Assembly (NCBI GenBank): GCA_032622095.1
Contig: CP136061.1
Span: 11,795,287 to 11,859,286 of the forward strand
DNA length: 64,000 nucleotides
Direction: 5' to 3'
From: Siphonodentalium dalli
Lineage: Eukaryota > Mollusca > Scaphopoda > Gadilida > Siphonodentaliidae
The notes below the pieces were generated by a model. It was given only the letters and a program-made list of their open reading frames with translations. It was not told the DNA's origin and did not search any database. Each line of letters opens with the position of its first letter. Position 1 is the stretch's first letter. Positions 20,194 to 31,238 of this stretch are shown one piece after another. Position numbers and translations under genes: made by a program.

Positions 20194-22110
20194 TATTGTA
20201 TAAACACCAATATGGGTTTAGACCAAATCACTCAACATTTCATCCGATTATGCACCTTTTAGAACATCTCGTTAAAAATAATGATAAACCGACACGGGAT
20301 TCCACCTTAGCTGTATTTATTGATTTATCTAAAGCATTCGATACGATCGACCACGACATACTGATATCGAAACTTGACCACTATGGCATCAGGGGTGTAG
20401 CAATGTCATGGTTCCATAGTTACTTGAATGAGAGGAGGCAATACGTTGAATATAGTGGGAGTACTTCTCACCTTATGAATACTTCCTGTGGAGTCCCCCA
20501 AGGCTCAATTCTTGGGCCGATTATTTTTTTAATATACGTGAATGATATGGTAAATTCTACAACAATGGACATTTTATCGTATGCCGATGACACTACACTA
20601 TTCACAAGCGGTAAAGATGGCGAACTAGTACAAAGTTATGTCAACAATGAATTAGCCAATGTATCCGATTGGTGCTGCTGTAATAAACTATCAATTAATA
20701 TTAATAAAAGCAATTATATGCTTTTACACCCCCAAAACAATGACAACAAATGGAATACTTTGACAATAAAGCTAAATAACATTCAATTGAACCGGATATG
20801 GAATCTTGGGCGTGAATCATCGACACGATTTCTAGGTATCCACATTGATGAAAACTTGACATTCAAAAAGCACATATCCATAATCTGCTCCAAAATATCA
20901 CATGCAATCTATTGCATCAATAAGGTGAAAAACTTTTTCCCAAGTAAAGCATTGAAAACATTGTACTATGCACTGATTCAAAGCCACTTAGTTTATGGTA
21001 TCCAAATATGGGGTCATGTCCCGGAAGTCAAGAAAATATTCCTATTACAAAAACGAGCATTGCGTATAATATGCAATAAGAAATACAGGAGTCACACAGA
21101 TCCACTCTTTAAAAAAGAGAAAATCTTGAAAATATATGACTTACACACTCTCAATTCGTCAATTTTCATGCATGACTGGTGTTATAATCGCCTGCCCGCG
21201 TCTTTTGGAATGATGTACAACAAACGAGCAAAATCAACACCTAGACACCCGAATCCCGTACTATTAGAACTACCCAGAACTGACTGGTCAGGAAAACTAC
21301 CACACCACGCCTTCCCCACAACATGGAACAATATGGAAAAAGATTATACATCTTGCCAAAGCAGGCACACACTGAAGAAGCGCTTACAGATAGCCATGCT
21401 GAGAAATTACCCAGAAAATGTACGATGTAAAAACAAAGGATGTCCCGACTGTGCTTTTAAATAATACGAACATTCATTGTATACTTCACACCGGTGTTCA
21501 CACTATCGCATTCTCGTTCCTAAAAATGCCCATATACTACCATGCATCATAATACTATACCGTACATCATTAGGATTTCTCTAACAATGACCCTATACCA
21601 CTAGACATACATATAAACAATATATATCTGTACTGTTAATTTGAACTATCCCTAAACCTCACTCAACAAAAAGACTTTCCGGCGATCTATATAGATTCCT
21701 CTTATAAAAACTAAATTCTTTGTTCTTAAAATGCCCATGGAACTGGAATCGAAACTGTTCATATGTGTTAGAAAATATGAAAAGTTCAAAACATTATTAT
21801 GGAGAGATAATGCATTATCGATCTTATAACTAGTCTGGATTGTCTCACAACCACACCGATACTTGTTTGTGATATGCCCTAAATACTATGTTCTAGATAC
21901 TTTTATATGTATATGATTATAGTCTGTACGTGTGCGTGGATATGAAATACAAGCCATCGATTCAATTATTTATAGTGATATAGGGGGTAGCAGGAAGACA
22001 GCCCGATAGGGCTAGGCTAACCCCCAACAATATACAACATTACCTTTTATGTGTTACTTCCATTGTATTATTCATGTGTATATTGTAAATAAATTATCCT
22101 ATCCTATCCT
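20194..22110 (+). mobile_element. 5'-truncated LINE inserted in a TSP1 exon
   Basis: A 1.9-kb non-LTR retrotransposon starting inside its reverse transcriptase gene and ending with a non-coding 3' region and a short tail (ttatcctatcctatcct), a simple-repeat 3' end known from several LINE clades. By comparison with the uninterrupted exon at 24016-24183, about 3-5 bases (ccgct) of target were lost and there is no target duplication. The endonuclease half is absent, so it was dead on arrival. The clade is probably Jockey/CR1-group, judged only from the general look of the RT and its C-terminal region. Confidence 0.9.
20196..21464 (+). pseudogene. LINE reverse transcriptase, 5'-truncated ORF2
   Basis: A continuous 422-codon frame without internal stops. 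Residues 5-14 (Q-Y-G-F-R-P-N-H-S-T) are the RT finger motif. F-I-D-L-S-K-A-F-D at 41-49 carries the first catalytic Asp. G-V-P-Q-G-S-I-L-G-P at 99-108 and Y-A-D-D at 129-132 complete the active site. The C-terminal part (about 250-422) includes L-L-Q-K-R-A-L-R-I-I and H-T-D-P-L-F-K typical of LINE ORF2 tails, and ends with a C-x-x-x-x-C-x-x-C cluster. The first codon is TTG inside the RT, not a true start; the apurinic endonuclease domain was lost in the truncated insertion. The open frame suggests the insertion is young. Confidence 0.9.
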
Positions 22111-22264
22111 TCTCTGCACAGCAGCGTTTCTTCTGTGTCTCCCTTACACGCCTTACCACCTGAACCCGATGCGGGCTTAATACAAGTCCTCGTTCGTATC
22201 TTATTCCCAATACCACATGACGCGCTGCACGAGCCAGTTGCCCACGACGACCAATATCCATCAA
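22111..22264 (-). pseudogene. TSP1 exon disrupted by a LINE
   Basis: On the minus strand it has a good acceptor (ccaacag, 22266-22265) and reads V-D-G-Y-W-S-S-W-A-T-G-S-C-S-A-S-C-G and onward to T-L-L-C-R. It is then cut by the LINE tail 14 nt before the expected donor. Reading on would enter antisense LINE sequence. Because the exon is phase 1-1, skipping it would keep the rest of the gene in frame, so the gene may survive. Confidence 0.85.
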
Positions 22265-22730
22265 CTGTTGGAACGATGCGACACTATTAATAGCTTCCAT
22301 AACGTGTCAGATATGCGCACGCTTTGTGTTATTAATTATATTATTTCAAATCTTCTTAAACTTGTTTGATAGCGTATGATAACAGGAAAGTGGTCTGTGT
22401 GTGTCCGAATGTGCTTTCAGTGGCTCCCGATACTTTTTCAGTGGCTCCCGATAATTATGCTCTCAAAAATAAAATAAAATCATTGAAAAACCGAGAAAAC
22501 ATGGGGAATGGTTTCAATTTAGAATGGAATCTATGTGGTGATTACTTCAGTTGGTTGAATTTTTTTGACGATGAGGTACATTAACAAAAATATACTGCTC
22601 AGCAGCAAACCTACACACGGTGAGGTACATTAACAAAACAATGCATGAGCGATACATATAACAGATATGGTACATTAACAAATAATATGTGGGCGATTGT
22701 AACGTTGACAACCAACACCGTTATACATAC

Positions 22731-22898
22731 CAACGCATTCCGCTTCTCTGCACAGCAACGTTTCTTCTGTGTCTCCCTTACACGCCTTACCACCTGAACC
22801 CGATGCGGGCTTAATACAAGTCCGCGTTCGTATCTTATTCCCAATGCCACATGACGCGCTGCACGAGCCAGTTGCCCACGACGACCAATATCCATCAA
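22731..22898 (-). CDS. TSP1-domain exon (tandem copy)
   Basis: 56 codons, from acceptor 22900-22899 to donor 22730-22729, phase 1-1. It has W-S-S-W, C-S-A-S-C-G (O-fucose consensus), R-T-R-T-C, K-A-C-K-G-D, L-L-C and E-C-V, giving the six cysteines of the fold. The usual final C-P is C-V in this copy and its two nearest sisters. The domain would be extracellular and disulfide-bonded. Confidence 0.88.
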
Positions 22899-23378
22899 CT
22901 GTTGGAACGATGCGACACTATTAATAGCTTCCATAACGTGTCAGATATGCGCACGCTTTGTGTTATTAATTATATTATTTCAAATCTTCTTAAACTTGTT
23001 TGATATATAGCGTATGATAACAGGAAAGTGGTATGGGTGTGTCTCTGTGTGTCCGAATGTGCTTTCAGTGGCTCCCGATACTTTGTCAGTGGCTCCCGAT
23101 AATTATGCTCTCAAAAATAAAATAAAATCATTGAAAAACCGAGAAAACATGGGGAATGGTTTCAATTTAGAATGGAATTTATGTGGTGATTACTTCAGTT
23201 GGTTGAATTTTTTTGACGATGAGGTACATTAACAAAAATATACTGCTCAGCAGCAAACCTACACACGGTGAGGTACATTAACAAAACAATGCATGAGCGA
23301 TACATATAACAGATATGGTACATTAACAAATAATATGTGGGCGATTGTAACGTTGACAACCAACACCGTTATACATAC

Positions 23379-23546
23379 CAACGCATTCCGCTTCTCTGCA
23401 CAGCAACGTTTCTTCTGTGTCTCCCTTACACGCCTTACCACCTGAACCCGATGCGGGCTTAATACAAGTCCGCGTTCGTATCCTATTCCCAATGCCACAT
23501 GACGCGCTGCACGAGCCAGTTGCCCACGACGACCAATATCCATCAA
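23379..23546 (-). CDS. TSP1-domain exon (tandem copy)
   Basis: Same length, borders and phase as its neighbour at 22731, which it matches almost base for base. I see one protein change, K to R in G-N-R-I-R (codon around 23478). The flanking intron is also nearly identical, pointing to a very recent duplication or gene conversion. The acceptor is at 23548-23547 and the donor at 23378-23377. Confidence 0.88.
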
Positions 23547-24015
23547 CTGTTGGAACGATGCGACACTATTAATAGCTTTCATAACGTGTCAGATATGCGC
23601 ACGCTTTGTGTTATTAATTATATTATTTCAAATCTTCTTAAACTTGTTTGATAGCGTATGATAACAGGAAAGTGGTATGGGTGTGTCTCTGTGTGTCCGA
23701 ATGTGCTTTCAGTGGCTCCCGATACTTTGTCAGTGGCTCCCGATAATTATGCTCTCAAAAATAAAATAAAATCATTGAAAAACCGAGAAAACATGGGGAA
23801 TGGTTTTAATTTAGAATGGAATCTATGTGGTGATTACTTCAGTTGGTTGAATTTTTTTGACGATGAGGTACATTAACAAAAATATACTGCTCAGCAGCAA
23901 ACCTGTGAGGTACATTAACAAAACAATGCATGAACGATACATATAACAGATATGGTACATTAACAAATAATATGTGGGTGATTGTAACGTTGACAACCAA
24001 CACAGTTATACATAC

Positions 24016-24183
24016 CAACGCATTCCGCTTCTCTGCACAGCAGCGTTTCTTCTGTGTCTCCCTTACACGCCTTACCACCTGATCCCGATGCGGGCTTAAT
24101 ACAACTCCTCGTTCGTATCTTATTCCCAATGCCACATGACGCGCTGCACGAGCCAGTTGCCCACGACGACCAATATCCATCAA
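24016..24183 (-). CDS. TSP1-domain exon (tandem copy)
   Basis: 56 codons, phase 1-1, six cysteines kept. It differs from the two previous copies by T to S before the third cysteine (R-T-R-S-C-I) and by a few silent changes. Donor at 24015-24014. The upstream intron is about 100 bp longer than in the sister units and contains 'gtcattttgacaggcaatcc', also found at 19872, which marks the array edges. Confidence 0.87.
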
Positions 24184-24748
24184 CTGTTGGAACGATGCGA
24201 CACTATTAATAGCTTCCATAACGCGTCAGATATGCGCACGCTTTGTGTTATTAATAATATTATTTCAAATCTTCTTAAACTTGTTTGATAGCGTACGATA
24301 ACAGGAAAGTGTTCTGGGTGTGTCTGTGTGTGTCCGAATGTGCTTTCAGCGGCTCCCGTCGTTGGAAAACAACAAAGCCTAATTCCGGACAAACAAGCGG
24401 TGACGATATTTTCCTGTATGTCATTCTTTGTCACCCGTCATTTTGACAGGCAATCCCCTAGTTTATCGATAATTATGCTCTCAAAAAAAAAAAAAAATCA
24501 TTGAAAAACCGAGAAAACATGGGGAATGGTTTCAGTTTAGAATGGAATCTATCAGGTGATTACTTCAGTTGATTGAACACATCAATTGTTGTGACGATTA
24601 AGTACAATAACAAAGTTATACTGCTCAGCAGCAAACCTACACAAGGTGAGGTACATTAATGTATGAGCGATACATTCAACAGCTATGATACATTAACAAA
24701 TAATATGTAGGCGATTGTAATATTGACAACCAACAGAGTTATACATAC

Positions 24749-24916
24749 CTGGGCATTCCGCTTCTCTGCACAACATCGTTTCTTCTGCATCTCCCTTACA
24801 GGACCCACCGCCTGATCCTACTGCGGGATTAATACAGGTCCTCGTTCGTATCTTATTCCCAATTCCACATGACGCGCTGCACGACCCAGTTGCCCACGAC
24901 GACCAATATCCATTAA
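24749..24916 (-). CDS. TSP1-domain exon (probable parent copy)
   Basis: 56 codons with the most canonical sequence of the group: V-N-G-Y-W-S-S-W at the start, C-S-A-S-C-G, then V-G-S-G-G-G-S-C and the usual C-P-G end, where the younger copies have C-V. Acceptor ag at 24918-24917, donor gt at 24748-24747 (ag|gtatgt). Its intron is diverged from the three near-identical units. It is the first exon of the tandem group in transcription order. Confidence 0.88.
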
Positions 24917-25036
24917 CTGTTGGAACGATGGTACACTATCAATAGCTTCCATAACGTGTCAGATATGCGCACGCTTTGTGTTATTAATTATATTAGTTCA
25001 ATTCTTCTCATATTTAATTAAATAGCAACAAGTTGA

Positions 25037-25273
25037 CATAGCATGCCACCAATAGGTTATAGTTCATTAATCGACATGGTTTGTTCCTCGGTAAACATAG
25101 CATGCCACGAATAGGTTATAGTTCATTAATCGACATGGTGTGTTCCTCGGTACACATAGCATGCCACGAATATGTTATAGTTCATTAATCGACATGGTTT
25201 GTTCCTCGGTACACATAGCATCCCACGAATAGGTTATAGTTCATTAATCGACATGGTATGTTCCTCGGAACCT
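25037..25273. repeat. 59-bp minisatellite, 4 units
   Basis: 'catagcatgccacgaatagg' recurs at 25037, 25096, 25155 and 25214, exactly 59 bp apart with few differences. It lies in the intron between the exons at 24916 and 28238. Confidence 0.95.
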
Positions 25274-28237
25274 GAACCTTACAAAGGCGAGCATTAATCA
25301 AAGTGTATAGATAATGTATCTCTTCCGGACCACAATTATAACAACATCAGTTTTATAAAACCTGTTTTTATGAACACATACAGTTTGTTTATAAAACCAG
25401 ATTTTATGACTACAATAACTTTTCTGCGAATAAAACACTGACAAAATTAAGATTTGAGTGTTTCACTTGTCTACAAATGCATAATAATACAAGGATTTAT
25501 TACTGATGTTGCAGAGCAAAATATCTGACATTTAGACTTGTTTGAGAGTGCATGATAACAAGAACGAGTTATCCGACCTGTTAGACTCTGAACGTGTCAA
25601 GGCCGATCTGTCCCACAATGTTGTAGGTATTATGCCACGATAATTTAAATAAAACAATACTCATTCACAGAAGTGTTGCCGGATAGGGATTTTCGATTCA
25701 TATTTATGACATTTTAACCCTGAAACTATATAATACTTTTGAAAATATTGAGTTTATCTCATATAAGTGGCGGTGAGAAACACATTTCTTTCATCTGTTT
25801 CAACGACTCTGTTTCCAATCTGCCTCGTTCTGTGCGTTTCAAACTTTGTGTCAATTTTCAATTTAACTCGAATTTTGAAATGTGATACTTTTAGATTTTA
25901 ATTAATATTTTAATGTTATACTGTTGTATGGAATTAAGTTGTTTTGTTGAACCTGATATGTATACAGAACTCCAATTTGCTGCTCGGGAAGTTATGACTA
26001 TATTAGCTCATACAGTACCTGTTCGGGGAAGTTATAGTCTGGTCGTTGAGACTCGATTTTGAGGTGAACCTAGAACAAATTGTTTACAAGCTGTTTTCGG
26101 TGTCATTCGACGCGGAAAAGCATCAGGAACAACATATCAAAAATCCGCAAAAATCCGCGTTGGGGAAACTTTGTTATCAACGATGGCGTCCAACATGGTT
26201 GTCTATACTACATCAGTTCTCGATATAAGTCATTATACGATATATAATGGCATCAGAATTATGCCGTTATATCAGTTTGTGTTAAATTAGAATGCGGGAG
26301 CGAGTAGAGTGACACAGACATAAAATTATACAATCGTGGCCATGAAATGGCTGTCAAAATGGCCGCAATTCCAAACCATACCACGTAGAAAGCAACACAT
26401 TGGGTAACTACATAAGAGTGAAATACGTATTGGCAATATACAAGTCGGTTGTTAAATATCTTTAAAGGTACACACATCATTAAAACAGATCAATCTGAAG
26501 GATCATCGGTCACTGCACAGCAAGTCAACCCCCAATGATTTACGTCTTTAACGTTTGGGTGTTCTGCTTATCCAACATCCAACTGTTGGGCAAAACAAAA
26601 ATACCTCGTGCATGCAACACACGAACTAATGTTTCGCCTCACAGTGCATGGTAGTTTCATTCGGCATGGTGATTAAATATTGAATGCAACGCCGAAATTT
26701 AAGTGCATACTCTAGAGGTATACATACTAGTTATATTTCCGGAATTGTCAACACTCCCGGTGATAATAAACGATACACATATGTCGCAATGGTTATTATA
26801 CTGTAAAGAAACACTAATATCTTCAATGGATTAGCACCGAATCTCACCAGGTCAAAGAGACTGTACATAGTACATTGTATGTAAGACTAGTTTTCATTCT
26901 GCTACCAACCCGGTTTCTTAGTAGACAATTTTGTTAAAATTACTTCAGTGGCCACTTTACAACTATGCACACTATTAGTTTTCAGTATATTTTTGTTTGA
27001 AAATATATTACCATTACCACCCACGTAATCGTGCTAAATATCAGGTGATCATCGTTTAAGATGTTATTCCAACGTTGAAAATTCACCCAATATTGTTAGT
27101 TGTGGTTCTGTGTGCAACAGACATGTGTAACATTATGGAAAATGGGTAAACGCGGTGATGCGGTTGAAGACAACGTAGTAAGTTTCGCGTAGATGTGGCC
27201 TTGGTGAATTCAACCCAATATAATTTTCAGGTATAAACACAGTCTCTGTCACAGATTATGTAGGCAATTTTGGTCAAGTTTTGAATTGACTGAAGACAGT
27301 CTATGGTACTCATTTGTGATTTAATAAATTTAGTTCATGGTACACCATCACGCATTCTTGTGATAAAAGCGAAATATTCGTGTTTTATCACTTGATCTGA
27401 GGCAACTATAACTACTATTTTGAGAAACGTACAATAGGATCTACGCATTCTCCCCAGTACAATATGAACATAATTCATACCGTTTTATAGAAATAAATTT
27501 TTTAAGGTTTTATACCGTAGATATCAAAATAAATGGTGATCGGTCTCATTCGTGAGACTGCTCTGAATACATATATTTCTGCTTCTAGAGAAAGGCCGCA
27601 TAGTCAATACATCGCTACTAAATCCCGTGTAGCTGTTTAATTACACATATATCACACGATTCAAGATTAGCGGTACAGATAAAACTGCGTCATTTTTCCG
27701 TTTCTGGACACCCAAAAGTCCAGATTTAACCGTTCCACAAGACCCTGATTTCGCTTGCTCTCTCGTGAGATACATCAGAGAGAATTCGCACATCTCTAAT
27801 CAAGAGTTTCTCTTATACTTGTAGTCATTCTTCCTCGCAATATTCGAGCGTTTGTTCACTCGTATAGGACAAGCTTTTCAATTTTGCACTAAATGTAAAT
27901 TTCATTCGATTTTGTCCATTTTGGTGGCCATTTTGGGAAAAATATTCTACATATATGGTTTACGACTAAGCAATGTTTGTGTATATTTCAATTTATTACG
28001 AATTTGGCATTATTGGAGCACCTGCCGCAGAATTCAGTATTTTCCTATAACAACAGACGTTATGGACGCCATCTTCAATGGAGAATTTTCCCCAAAGCAG
28101 ATTTTAGCGGATTCTGGATATGTTGTTTCCTATATTCTGCCCGACAATATGACACCAAAAACAGCTTGTAAACAATTTGTTCTAGGTCCAATGCTTCAAC
28201 GACCAGACTATTAGGACTATGTTAGCTCATACAGTAC
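25274..28237 (-). other. Long intron of the TSP1 gene
   Basis: No exon seen. About 26220-28010 is paralogous to 51230-52046 plus 59854-60810 plus 62231 onward: shared 'gaaatggctg.caaaatggcc', 'taaaacagatc', 'gctaaatatcaggt.atcatc', 'aatgggtaaacgcgg.gatgc' and 'tttgtccattttgg'. The junction 27013/27014 (tattacca|ttaccaccc) is the empty counterpart of Helitron array 2. A 120-codon plus-strand frame at 27852-28214 has no match in its paralogue and looks accidental. Confidence 0.7.
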
Positions 28238-28405
28238 CTGCACAATCGATTTCTTCACATAACGCTGTCTCCTCGTCGGCACCATTGCACGTTTGTCCGT
28301 CATATCCATCTTTGGAACTTTTACATTTCCTGGTCATTATCGTAATCCCTTTACCACAGGACACACTGCACGAGCCAACCGTCCACGGCGACCAATTCCC
28401 TTTGA
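28238..28405 (-). CDS. TSP1-domain exon
   Basis: 56 codons reading V-K-G-N-W-S-P-W-T-V-G-S, C-S-V-S-C-G-K-G, a Lys-rich middle (K-C-K-S-S-K-D-G), then Q-T-C-N-G, A-L-C and I-D-C-A. Six cysteines, W-x-x-W and the O-fucose consensus are all present. Acceptor (ttccgacag) at 28407-28406; donor ag|gtactg at 28237-28236; phase 1-1. It is clearly diverged from the tandem copies, so it is an older domain of the same protein. Confidence 0.87.
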
Positions 28406-29165
28406 CTGTCGGAATGAAAATTGTACAATTTATTAGCTGATGCTATATGGACAACAGTTTTCTTAGTCGAGTCTGGTCAAATTATGCTTTTCATTGTTTA
28501 TTGATACGTATTTTGTGTCGTCACTGTGTGTCGCGGAGTTGGTATTGGATGTGTGACGTGTCAATATGAACTATTTACATAGCTCGTCTGCGTTACACGA
28601 AATGCTACAATTATACCCGACACTAGTTGACGCATAGCTGTGAATGGAGCAGAATGCATTCACGGCATAACTGTACCAAACTTGATAATGAATACATAGA
28701 AATAATTAGTACATGTACATGTATAGCTGGCGAATCTTATATAGCCAACAAACGTATATATTTCCAGATAGTATGCAGATAATCAATCACGTAAAATTCG
28801 TGAATGAAATAGTCCGGAAGATTATGGTGCCTATTTATAGGACAGGTTAATGTCCCAACGAAGCGGAAATGGCCGAGTCGTTGAGAATGTAATAGCGGTT
28901 TGCTTGTTTCTTAATTGTGCTGTAATTGTGGAGTGATACGATGTAACGCTGTGAATATATGTCATAACGTGTCAGATACATGTATGCTTTGTGTATTATT
29001 AACTAATCTATTTGAATTTTCTGATATCTCATTTAATAAAATACAAGTGAATGCAGCGCAAAGAGTATCCACAGCAAAGGTGGCTTTCGCTGATATTTAT
29101 AAATTTTTTATGTGGAAAATGTATGTACAGTAATAAGTTCGCGATGGTCACTCAGATCATATGTC
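28406..29165 (-). other. Intron, nothing else recognised
   Basis: AT-rich intron between the exons at 28405 and 29934. No exon-like frame with splice sites was found. Confidence 0.5.
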
Positions 29166-29505
29166 TCTATTATACACATGTACCTCCAGGAACGATAACT
29201 ATTATCGATAGCTCTATACTATACGCATGTACCTCCAGGAACGATAACTATTATCGATAGCTCTATACTATACACATGTACCTCCAGGAACGATAACTAT
29301 TATCGATAGCTCTATACTATACGCATGTACCTCCAGGAACGATAACTATTATCGATAGCTCTATACTATAAGCATGACTGTATCCCCAGGAACGATAACT
29401 ATTATCGATAGCTCTATACTATAAGCATGACTGTATCCCCAGGAACGATAACTATTATCGATAGCTCTATACTATAAGCATGACTGTATCCCCAGGAACG
29501 ATAAC
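29166..29505. repeat. 49/53-bp minisatellite, about 7 units
   Basis: The block 'ccaggaacgataactattat' with 'cgatagctctatacta' repeats first with a 49-bp period (ends at 29190, 29239, 29288, 29337) and then with a 53-bp period (29390, 29443, 29496), after 'acgcatgtacctcc' changes to 'aagcatgactgtatcccc'. Decayed units continue to about 29680. It creates long open frames on both strands that are not genes. Confidence 0.93.
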
Positions 29506-29933
29506 TCTGTTCGTGAACACATCGGTGAATAATCCATGAACGATAGCTATGTCCGAACGCTATACTATACCCAAGTATCTCCAGAAACGATAAATCTCTC
29601 GGATAACTATATACCATTCCATGTACCTCCACAAACGATAAATCTGTCCAATAATTATGCACTGTACACATGTACGTCCAGGAATTTGAGTAAGATCCAA
29701 AACTAGTTCTGTCAGTTTTTAATGCGTGCAGCACTATACGTGCATCCAATGTGCGAAAATTCAAAACTGAGTGAAAGATATAGCACTGCGCGAAATTAAA
29801 TACGAGTAAGATATTGAACACGTATATTGCAGCGATATAATAATTTTTCTCTGGACAAACCAGTTGATATATGATCATCGGAGGTCTTTAATATTGACAG
29901 TGCGCTTCAGACTATAGTAAAGAAACAACAAAC

Positions 29934-30101
29934 CTGGGCAGCGTTCCTTAACACAAGACTCCGTTTGCATAGTGGGACCTTCACACTGCGCGCCTCCGTA
30001 ACTTGGTGTGGGTTCCGTGCAGGTTCTTAATCTGACCATGTAACCAAGTCCACATGTAGCTAGACAGTCACTATCCGTCCATCGAGACCACTGTCCATTA
30101 A
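29934..30101 (-). CDS. TSP1-domain exon (first TSP1 of the gene)
   Basis: 56 codons reading V-N-G-Q-W-S-R-W-T-D-S-D, C-L-A-T-C-G-L-G (fits the O-fucose consensus C-x-x-T-C-G), L-R-T-C-T-E-P, G-A-Q-C-E-G, E-S-C and R-C-P-G. All six cysteines are present. Acceptor (gttctag) at 30103-30102, donor ag|gtttgt at 29933-29932, phase 1-1. It is the next exon after the signal-peptide exon at 31491-31239, whose phase-1 donor fits this acceptor. Confidence 0.87.
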
Positions 30102-30311
30102 CTAGAACGAAAACATCGTGTGTGTTTTACTCTTATAAATATTAGGGACGTTTATATTGAAAACTTCTAAATACGGCCGCCGAGTAATATCAGACTACAT
30201 ATATACGACATTGGCGTGTGACGCGAGATCGTGACCAATCGTAGTTGGTATACTATATGATATTGGCGTGTGACGCGAGATCGTGACCATTCGTAGAACA
30301 ACTTGCTGTTG

Positions 30312-30635
30312 CTGAAGGGGTCACTCGCACCAAAAAAAGTGCTGAAGGGTACACCGGATTTGAAAATGTGCTGAAGGGTACACAGGGTTTGTGATCGTCA
30401 CTAATATCGTTACTTAAACTGTGTTTCTGGAAGTCTGGTGCCCAATAGCAGTTTGTTTTCAGTTCGTTTTAATGTTCATTGGAACATAAACAATTATTCT
30501 CTAACAGAAATCATGGCAGATTCGAAAACTAAACGTCATTTAGAACTACACTTCAAACCCTGTGTATACCCATCAACACATTTTCAAATCATTGTACCCT
30601 TCAGCACTTTTTTTTGGTGAGAGTGACCCCTTCAG
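30312..30635. mobile_element. MITE with ~40-bp inverted ends, copy 1
   Basis: Starts CTGAAGGGGTCACTCGCACC and ends with its inverted copy (ggtgagagtgaccccttcag); the match extends inward through A-rich DNA to 'gtgctgaagggtac'. 324 bp, in the intron between the signal exon and the first TSP1 exon. Related but decayed copies lie at 42718-42992 and 50288-50643. No target duplication is obvious. A 60-codon frame inside is not a gene. Confidence 0.85.
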
Positions 30636-31078
30636 TCTTACTGTTGGCAATTGATATACGCCGCATAAGACCGAGCGTGTGTGGTTATGCACGACTGACT
30701 GTCTTATAATTTAATGCTGATTGTAGTAGTGTACGTCTCGTGTCTCAGGTATAACTAACGAACTCGCAATGGTATGTTGCAAGGCCTTCGTTTTGGAAAT
30801 AGAACATAGCTTTCTGACTATACTGTATCATTTTATAACAGCGAATTGCAGTCTGTTATTCCTGACTTTTATTTTTGTTACATTTACGCACTGCGAGTAG
30901 TGCCTTGTGTCCCTTTAAGACTCCCCCCATTTGAAAAATCCAATTCCATTTAACTCATCGGTCTCTTTAATGTTACACACCATCGTTGTCATAACTGACC
31001 CTTAATGTGTAAACCCATAGGACGCCCACTAAATACTCCACAGTGCATACTTACATCATCTGTGTGAGGCGCCTTGTG

Positions 31079-31228
31079 GTTGATGGGTTTGGTTTGGTTG
31101 GGTTTTTGGTTGGTTGGGTTGTGTTTGGTTTGGTTGGGTTAGGTTATATTGGGTTGAGTTGCGTTGGTTTAGGTTGGTTTAGGTAGGTTTTGGTTGGTTT
31201 GGTTTTGGTTTGGTTTAGTTGCTTGGTT
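31079..31228. repeat. GGTTT/GGTTGG-rich tract
   Basis: 150 bp of almost pure G and T on the plus strand, made of TTGGT, TTGGGT and TTTAGG variants, ending about 10 bp from the donor of the exon at 31239. On the sense (minus) strand it is a long C/A-rich tract in the intron start. Confidence 0.9.
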
Positions 31229-31238
31229 TTTTATTTAC

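Larger units (their letters stand above)
19850..24945 (-). repeat. Tandem array of TSP1 exon-intron units
   Basis: Units of one 168-nt exon plus about 470 nt of intron repeat with exon-to-exon spacings of 648 (22731 to 23379), 637 (23379 to 24016) and 733 (24016 to 24749); the LINE-split unit would be about 634 from the next. Intron markers are 'cagtggctcccgata', 'ggggaatggtttca', 'gaggtacattaacaaaa' and 'cagatatgcgcacgctttg'. The three middle units are nearly identical, so the duplication is recent. The unit nearest the gene start (24749) is the most diverged and probably the parent. Confidence 0.9.

Noticed and set aside
22366-23876. Repeated 72-codon plus-strand frame containing C-P-N-V-L-S-V-A-P-D
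   Set aside because: It lies in the intron part of the duplicated unit on the strand opposite the gene; its repetition follows from the duplication.
22097-24219. Minus-strand frames starting M-E-A-I-N-S-V-A-S-F-Q-Q-L
   Set aside because: They are the wrong frame through the TSP1 exons and cross the splice sites; the true frame gives W-S-S-W and C-S-A-S-C-G.
27852-28214. 120-codon plus-strand frame
   Set aside because: It sits in an intron of the minus-strand gene; the paralogue at 60.7 kb does not keep the frame.
29414-29878. 154-codon minus frame
   Set aside because: About half of it is the 49/53-bp minisatellite and the rest has no domain or splice support.
31079-31228. GGTT/TTTAGG tract as a telomeric repeat
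   Set aside because: Units are irregular mixtures of TTGGT, TTGGGT and TTTAGG, not a regular TTAGGG array; simple-sequence DNA is the better reading.
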